Origin: Mucilaginibacter sp.
GTDB taxonomy: Bacteria; Bacteroidota; Bacteroidia; Sphingobacteriales; Sphingobacteriaceae
Direction: 5' to 3'
Length of the DNA stretch: 20,097 bases
Assembly: GCA_028288315.1 (NCBI GenBank)
Contig: JAQBNY010000192.1
Span: 1 to 20,097 of the forward strand
A model generated the notes under the pieces. That model saw only the letters and a program-made list of their open reading frames with translations. It ran no database searches and was not told the origin of the DNA. A program made the position numbers and the translations under genes. Numbering within the stretch: position 1 is the stretch's first letter; each line of letters starts with the position of its first letter. Shown here in pieces: positions 16,174-20,097 of the stretch.

Positions 16174-16734
16174 TTACTTGGTTGGCATGAGTACACCATT
16201 TATGCCATTTACAATACCATTGGCACCTATCAAATCAAACAAGGTTACCTGTGCACTACTGCCGGCAGCGTTTGTTAATTGCAGTTTGCTGCCAACTAAT
16301 GATAAAGTTAAGGGTTGCCCATCAATGGTTGTTAAGCTTGCTTTGCCCTTACCTGCATTTAAAGCTTTAATAATATCAGCTTTAGAATATTTACCCTTAA
16401 CTACATGACCTTTTAATAAGGTTGCCAGCTTAGCCGGGTCTTTCAGTAAACTATCCTGTTTTAAATTGCTAAAAGCAACATTGTTTGGCGCAAATATAGT
16501 GTACGGTCCGCCTGTTTTTAGCGTACTATCTAAACCTGCAGCTTTTACAGCATTTAAAGCAGTTGAATAATCGGGATTACTTGCTAACGCTCCTACTACA
16601 TCACTTGCACCAGTTGTTGCCGTTGTAGTTGTTGTGCTGGTCTTCTTGGTGGTATCTTGTGTTTGTGCAAACACACGGCTGGCTGTTAAATTTAATACTG
16701 TTATTACGCCAACCATTAAAAGAGACTTTTTCAT
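16174..16734 (-). CDS. Exported fasciclin (FAS1) domain protein
   Basis: A 186-residue protein with a signal peptide (residues 1-23, cleavage before Gln24), a Thr/Ser/Lys-rich linker (about 25-43) and one FAS1 domain (about 44-186). FAS1 hallmarks are the PYTIFAPNNVAFSNL segment near 77-91, a LLKGHVVKGKYSKADI segment (family LLxxHVVxGxY) and the closing NGIVNGINGVLMPT (family GxIHxIDxVLxP). FAS1 domains act in adhesion and cell-surface interactions; a specific role cannot be given. The gene is isolated: a terminator precedes its 3' end and 226 bp separate it from MscS upstream. That 226-bp gap is AT-rich and I see no perfect -7 box or structured element in it. Confidence 0.9.
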   Translation of the reverse strand: MKKSLLMVGVITVLNLTASRVFAQTQDTTKKTSTTTTTATTGASDVVGALASNPDYSTALNAVKAAGLDSTLKTGGPYTIFAPNNVAFSNLKQDSLLKDPAKLATLLKGHVVKGKYSKADIIKALNAGKGKASLTTIDGQPLTLSLVGSKLQLTNAAGSSAQVTLFDLIGANGIVNGINGVLMPTK

Positions 16735-16960
16735 GTTCTGTTTGTTTTTGATTTCAATTATAATTGTTAATGCGTAATTATTTTTTCTATAAGCTTGAGT
16801 CTGTTTTGAAGTTACTGGATTATAACTTTATTAAAAGGTAATTGTTTACAGAAATTTCAATTAAAACGATCAATAAAAAATTTCCTTTAAATATGTAATA
16901 ATATAACTACACCTGCTACCTGGAAATTAGTTTGTATCTGATTGTACATATTAATTGAGT

Positions 16961-17767
16961 TTACAACCCTGCTATTTTTACACCCGAGTCTTTAATATCT
17001 TGCAGAATAGTCTCTTGCAAAACCAGTTTGGTATCCTGAAAACCGTGGGCATTAACCCATACGTTTATTCCTATACTGTACTTATCGGCCTCTAAAACAG
17101 CAACGCCTATGCGCCTTTTGGGTGTTTCTAAAATATTCTGGCATTTGTTAATAGATTTGTCTATAATATCTTTAACTTCCTTAATATCAATGCCGTTATT
17201 AAACTTCAGTTCAATATCTAACCGCCTGCTGCCCTCTCTGCTAATGTTGATAATCACCTCGTTAGATAGTTTGCTGTTTGGCACAATAACTGACCGGTTA
17301 TCAAAAGTGGTTACCAACGTGTAAAATATTTGAATAGAGGTTACCGTTCCCTCCAGGCCTTGTGTAATAATGTTATCGCCAACCGAAAATGGCTTCAGCA
17401 ACAATATAAGGATACCACTTGCAAAGTTTTGTAATGTACCTGACAGCGCCAGCCCTACTGCCACACCAAATGCACCTACCACCGCAGTAAACAAGGTCAT
17501 CTGGATGCCCATTATCTGCATAACGCCTAAAATGAGCAATATCCGTAATGCTATCGCTATAAGGCTAAGCAAAAATGGCTTTACAGATGGGTCAACATCT
17601 TTACGGTGTAAGCCCTTGTGCGACCAGTTAACAAACATTTTAACCAGCCATAATCCTATAAATAAAACCACAATACCTATAAGAAACCGCGGGCCAAATG
17701 TAATTACCCAATCGTAAAGATGGCTGTATAGTTTATTTATGCTTATCTGTGCCGTATCCTTCTTCAT
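16961..17767 (-). CDS. MscS-family mechanosensitive ion channel
   Basis: A 268-residue inner-membrane channel that opens under membrane tension to release solutes on osmotic downshock. Three transmembrane helices lie at about 23-45, 65-88 and 92-127. The pore helix shows the Gly/Ala packing pattern GAFGVAVGLALSGTLQNFASG and the following KPFSVGD, very close to E. coli MscS. The beta domain follows with VTSIQIFYTLVTTFDNRSVIVPNS. Length matches the minimal MscS type (E. coli 286). The gene is single, diverging from the DUF481-like gene. ATG 17767 is the natural start. Confidence 0.95.
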   Translation of the reverse strand: MKKDTAQISINKLYSHLYDWVITFGPRFLIGIVVLFIGLWLVKMFVNWSHKGLHRKDVDPSVKPFLLSLIAIALRILLILGVMQIMGIQMTLFTAVVGAFGVAVGLALSGTLQNFASGILILLLKPFSVGDNIITQGLEGTVTSIQIFYTLVTTFDNRSVIVPNSKLSNEVIINISREGSRRLDIELKFNNGIDIKEVKDIIDKSINKCQNILETPKRRIGVAVLEADKYSIGINVWVNAHGFQDTKLVLQETILQDIKDSGVKIAGL

Positions 17768-17924
17768 ATGTAAAAGTATCTTTTCACAAACTCCTGTAAC
17801 TGATAAATAAGGCAGTTTGTTTTTATTTTAACAATTATGTGTTATATAAACATATTTTAAACCCCTTTTAGTAAAAAACGTTATACAACCAGGCGTTTTG
17901 TCCTCCTTACCCATTTGTTACTGC

Positions 17925-18644
17925 ATGAGTAAACTGATTACTATTGTATCCCTATGTCTTTATTGCCATTTAGCCATAGCACAGTATAATGATACTACGC
18001 ATTATCATGTGGTTCTATCGGCAGCAGGCTCTATCAATAAAACCAATACCGACAAAGCATATTTGCTAAACAATTCATTAAACTTTGGTGTAAAAAAGAA
18101 CAGCATAGTATTAAACTCAACAAATACCTGGGTGTACGGAAAGCAAAATACTGCACTCACCAATAATGATTTTTCATCATCTCTCTTCTTTAACCTCTAC
18201 AAAACTTTTAAACACTTTTATTACTGGGGATTGCTGAACTATAACACCAGCTATTCTCTTAAAGTGAATAACCAATTACTGGCCGGCGCCGGCATTGCTT
18301 ATAGTTTAATTGATAAGAAGGATGCCTACCTTAATATAAGCGACGGTATACTATACGATCAAAGTAACCTGCTGGCAAATCTTAACTACAATACTTACCG
18401 TAACTCTTTCAGGCTGCAATATCATTTAGCTGTTAAGGAATTAATTACTTTAGATGGAAGCAATTTTCTGCAAAGCTCGTTATCCAATAGTAATGATTAC
18501 ATAATCCGCTCAACCACTACATTGGGTTTCAAATTGCGCAAATGGATAAGCCTTACTACAGCACTCACCTACAACAAAATGAATATCACCCGTAGCGATA
18601 ATCTGAATTTTACTTACGGGCTGGTACTTGATAAGTATTTTTAA
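17925..18644 (+). CDS. DUF481-like outer-membrane beta-barrel protein
   Basis: A 239-residue exported protein. The signal peptide MSKLITIVSLCLYCHLAIAQ (residues 1-20) is followed by a series of alternating amphipathic strands with many Asn, Ser, Thr and Tyr, ending with an aromatic residue (LDKYF), the usual C-terminal mark of an outer-membrane barrel. The pattern is like DUF481, a family of uncharacterised salt-induced barrels. No function is known. ATG 17925 is used because an in-frame TTG at 17898 would put nine extra residues before the signal peptide. No perfect promoter box is seen in the 157-bp gap to the divergent MscS gene. Confidence 0.72.
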   Translation: MSKLITIVSLCLYCHLAIAQYNDTTHYHVVLSAAGSINKTNTDKAYLLNNSLNFGVKKNSIVLNSTNTWVYGKQNTALTNNDFSSSLFFNLYKTFKHFYYWGLLNYNTSYSLKVNNQLLAGAGIAYSLIDKKDAYLNISDGILYDQSNLLANLNYNTYRNSFRLQYHLAVKELITLDGSNFLQSSLSNSNDYIIRSTTTLGFKLRKWISLTTALTYNKMNITRSDNLNFTYGLVLDKYF

Positions 18645-18663
18645 AGATGTTGGTATTTTAATC

Positions 18664-18700
18664 ACAAAAAACGACCGCCTTAAAGGGCAGCCGTTTTTGT
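18664..18700. terminator. Weak bidirectional hairpin between DUF481-like and DoxX genes
   Basis: ACAAAAAACG on the left pairs with CGTTTTTGT on the right, and GCC pairs with GGC nearer the loop, with a small internal mismatch. A- and T-runs on the two arms suit termination in both directions between convergent genes. Confidence 0.5.
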
Positions 18701-18723
18701 ATGTGCGTGCTGTATTAATGCAA

Positions 18724-19095
18724 CTATGCTTGTACAGAGTTTTGTAACTTATGATAAGAGAAATAAGATACCATTAACAGAATAAGAAATATCCCGGCAG
18801 TTATAGGTGCAGATACCGGATCACCTGCTGCAATGTGTGCAGCACATGCCGAAATAAATGTGATGGTAAACCCGGCATAACCCCATTCTTTTATTCTTGA
18901 ATTAACCGGCGCCAATAAAAGTACTACACCAATTAGTTTTGCAATAGCAAGCTCTACTCTAAAATAACTTGGGAAACCCAAATGCTGAAATCCTTTCTGC
19001 ACAGCGTCTTGAGTTACGTAAGCATAGGCAGAATAAGTCATCATTAACGACACAATTGCCGTTGTAATCCAATACGTGATTTTTATTTTTTTCAT
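18724..19095 (-). CDS. DoxX-like four-helix membrane protein
   Basis: A 123-residue integral membrane protein with four hydrophobic helices (about 6-28, 46-64, 70-90 and 95-114). The region QHLGFPSYFRVELAIAKLIGV matches the DoxX-like family (GFPxY...LEIxKxLG). The family is small and poorly defined; some members are linked to thiosulfate oxidation or oxidative stress. It is divergent from an HxlR regulator with a strong inverted repeat between them, so it is the likely regulated gene. A perfect -7 box on the minus strand lies 14 nt before its ATG. Confidence 0.87.
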   Translation of the reverse strand: MKKIKITYWITTAIVSLMMTYSAYAYVTQDAVQKGFQHLGFPSYFRVELAIAKLIGVVLLLAPVNSRIKEWGYAGFTITFISACAAHIAAGDPVSAPITAGIFLILLMVSYFSYHKLQNSVQA

Positions 19096-19109
19096 TGTGA
19101 TTTTTCTTG

Positions 19110-19117
19110 CAAACCTA
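19110..19117 (-). promoter_or_regulatory. -7 promoter box of the DoxX-like gene
   Basis: TAGGTTTG on the minus strand matches TAnnTTTG exactly and predicts a leader of about 11 nt. The -33 element is unclear. The inverted repeat begins 27 bp upstream, at or just beyond the -33 zone. Confidence 0.6.
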
Positions 19118-19143
19118 AGTATCTTTACTTTCTAAAACATACT

Positions 19144-19179
19144 ACTATCCTAAAGGATACCACTACCCTTTAGGATAGT
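19144..19179. promoter_or_regulatory. Candidate HxlR operator (13-bp perfect inverted repeat)
   Basis: ACTATCCTAAAGG (19144-19156) and CCTTTAGGATAGT (19167-19179) are exact reverse complements with a 10-bp spacer, placing the half-sites about two helical turns apart. The left half is itself a small dyad (TATCCT-AA-AGGATA). It sits between the DoxX and HxlR -7 boxes and covers the -33 zone of the HxlR gene. The geometry is that of a dimeric winged-helix repressor acting on both genes. Binding is inferred. Confidence 0.75.
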
Positions 19180-19182
19180 TAA

Positions 19183-19190
19183 TAAATTTG
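19183..19190 (+). promoter_or_regulatory. -7 promoter box of the HxlR gene (leaderless geometry)
   Basis: TAAATTTG matches TAnnTTTG exactly and ends 4 nt before ATG 19195, so the transcript should begin at or next to the start codon. Confidence 0.6.
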
Positions 19191-19194
19191 TCCT

Positions 19195-19587
19195 ATGCAA
19201 AAACCAGAAAATCATACTCAAGAAGCTTGTAATGCAAGTGTACAGGCCGTGCGCGACGCGTTGTATGTATTAAGCGGCAAATGGAAACTACCTTTAATTA
19301 TTTCATTAACCGAAGGGCCATTGCGTTTTAACCAAATACAGCGTTCGTTAGAAGATATTACTCCAAAAATTCTCTCAAAAGAACTACGTGAACTGGAACT
19401 AAACGAGTTTGTAACCCGTAAGGTTTACCCCACAGTACCTGTAACGGTTACTTACGAATTAACGCCTTACAGTCAATCGTTAAATAAAGTATTGGAAGAG
19501 TTGCGCAACTGGGGCTTAGCACACCGCGAAAAAATTAAAAGCAGCCGGCACCAGAATGCAAAAACCGAACAACCTGCCGAAGCATGA
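19195..19587 (+). CDS. HxlR-family transcriptional regulator
   Basis: A 130-residue winged-helix regulator. It has the family core VLSGKWKLPLIISLTEGPLRFNQIQRSLEDITPKILSKELRELE from about residue 25, with the recognition helix in ITPKILSKELREL and a wing ending in TYELTPYSQSL. Cys12 in EACNAS precedes the DNA-binding domain, the position of the redox-sensing cysteine in HxlR proteins such as YodB and QorR, so thiol or quinone sensing is plausible. The C-terminal 15 residues are polar and probably disordered. It diverges from the DoxX-like gene across a shared operator. Its stop TGA overlaps an ATG that opens only a 13-codon frame. Confidence 0.92.
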   Translation: MQKPENHTQEACNASVQAVRDALYVLSGKWKLPLIISLTEGPLRFNQIQRSLEDITPKILSKELRELELNEFVTRKVYPTVPVTVTYELTPYSQSLNKVLEELRNWGLAHREKIKSSRHQNAKTEQPAEA

Positions 19588-19603
19588 TTATAGACTTAAT
19601 TAA

Positions 19604-19681
19604 ACAACCATTATTACCTTGCTAGGCGCTATTGGCGGCACCTGGATATACGGTTTGTTGCGAGACAAATTGCAGCATTAA
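19604..19681 (+). pseudogene. Possible remnant: C-terminal helix of a membrane protein
   Basis: Directly after HxlR, a frame with no start codon encodes TTIITLLGAIGGTWIYGLL then RDKLQH and a stop. It looks like the last transmembrane helix and cationic tail of a membrane protein. A short ATG frame at 19584 (overlapping the HxlR stop) would join it only after a frameshift. This may be the end of a decayed gene, but a 25-codon match could also be chance. Family not identified. Confidence 0.3.
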
Positions 19682-19696
19682 TAAATAAAGCGTTTT

Positions 19697-19751
19697 TGTA
19701 ATCCCATCAAGATACGAACCTGAGACCTACTGATTAAGAGTCAGTTACTCC
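19697..19751 (-). pseudogene. 3' fragment of tRNA-Lys (anticodon CTT)
   Basis: On the minus strand the sequence has a perfect anticodon arm (stem ACTGA/TCAGT, loop CTCTTAA, anticodon CTT at 19738-19736), a short variable region, a T-arm (TCAGG / CTTGA around loop TTCGTAT, where TTCGA is normal) and a 3' acceptor strand TGGGATT with ACA. The 5' acceptor strand and a proper D-arm are absent: the 26 nt before the anticodon stem cannot pair with TGGGATT. It is therefore not a working tRNA but about the last 55 nt of one, as left by element integration or decay. Confidence 0.75.
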
Positions 19752-19765
19752 GATTCTAACTTCCG

Positions 19766-20097
19766 TTATGTTGTATGGATATAACTATGCAGCTGATCAA
19801 TAGTTTCTTTTTGCGAATGGATGGTTTGGTATACCACATCATTAATGGAAATGATACCGCATAGCTGGTCTTGGTCATCAAATACCGGCAGGTAACGAAT
19901 ATTGTTCTCGCTCATTACCAGCATGCAGGTTTCTATTGATGAATTTGGTGTAATGCGCGGCAAACCGGTACTCATAATCTCCCCTACCGTGGTATCATCA
20001 GAGTGTTTGCCCATTAGTATAATTTTACGGGCATAATCTCTTTCTGTCACCAGGCCAATATATTTATCGTTCTCTGTAACTACTACAGAGCCAATAT
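19766..20097 (-). CDS. CBS-domain protein (5' end cut by window edge)
   Basis: The last 110 codons of a CBS-pair protein; the frame continues past the right edge, so the GTG at 20050 is internal. The visible part ends the first CBS motif (GSVVVTENDKYIGLVTERDYARKI) and contains a second full one (VGEIMSTGLPRITPNSSIETCMLVMSENNIRYLPVFDDQDQLCGIISINDVV), then a short helical tail. CBS pairs (Bateman modules) bind adenine nucleotides and regulate attached or partner proteins. In Bacteroidota this stand-alone form is common and of unknown partner. Confidence 0.9.
   Translation of the reverse strand, partial: IGSVVVTENDKYIGLVTERDYARKIILMGKHSDDTTVGEIMSTGLPRITPNSSIETCMLVMSENNIRYLPVFDDQDQLCGIISINDVVYQTIHSQKETIDQLHSYIHTT

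Noticed and set aside
19697..19772. Intact tRNA-Lys gene
   Set aside because: The 5' sequence where the acceptor and D-arm should be does not pair with the 3' acceptor strand, and the T-loop is altered.
20048..20050. GTG as the start of the CBS-domain gene
   Set aside because: The frame continues to the window edge and the residues upstream complete a CBS motif, so the gene is simply cut off.

Overview
The window comes from an AT-rich Bacteroidota genome, most likely the Sphingobacteriaceae (Pedobacter/Mucilaginibacter type). The clues are a large Oar-like TonB-dependent receptor, several copies of the Bacteroidota -7 promoter box TAnnTTTG, weak or absent Shine-Dalgarno sequences, and Bacteroidota-style PurM, SelW-like and Rrf2 proteins. 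It contains 19 supported protein-coding genes, two of them cut by the window edges. There is no intact RNA gene, no insertion sequence and no CRISPR array. Most of the region is ordinary chromosome in small transcription units separated by clear hairpin terminators.

Left part (1-6.9 kb): a ClC-type chloride channel/antiporter (cut at the left edge) diverges from purM. purM converges on an orphan Oar-like TonB-dependent receptor across a bidirectional terminator. The receptor diverges from dihydrolipoamide dehydrogenase (lpdA) across about 325 bp that hold two promoters and two dyad elements.

Middle part (6.9-13.5 kb): an FAD oxidoreductase with a C-terminal Rieske domain is followed by a metallo-beta-lactamase-fold hydrolase with a C-terminal membrane anchor. 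Next come a convergent secreted type-B carboxylesterase, a SelW-like CxxC protein, an Rrf2 regulator with its own promoter and a possible operator, a convergent RluA-family pseudouridine synthase, and a small histone-H1-like protein with an 11-residue Lys/Ala repeat tail.

Right part (13.6-20.1 kb): a two-gene operon for alpha-1,6-mannan breakdown (GH125 exo-mannosidase plus GH76 endo-mannanase) is the clearest metabolic unit. It is followed by a fasciclin-domain protein, an MscS channel and a DUF481-like outer-membrane protein. A DoxX/HxlR divergent pair shares an intergenic region with a perfect 13-bp inverted repeat that is a good candidate HxlR operator. The right end holds a possible broken membrane-protein tail, the 3' portion of a tRNA-Lys(CTT) gene and a CBS-domain protein cut by the edge.

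I found no convincing new multi-gene system. The points most worth a second look are the tRNA-Lys fragment (possible integration scar), the HxlR/DoxX operator, a group of apparently leaderless genes whose -7 box contains a TTG easily mistaken for a start codon, the Rieske-FAD fusion beside the anchored hydrolase, and the H1-like repeat protein. The longest gene-free stretch is 5091-5415. All others are under 300 bp.
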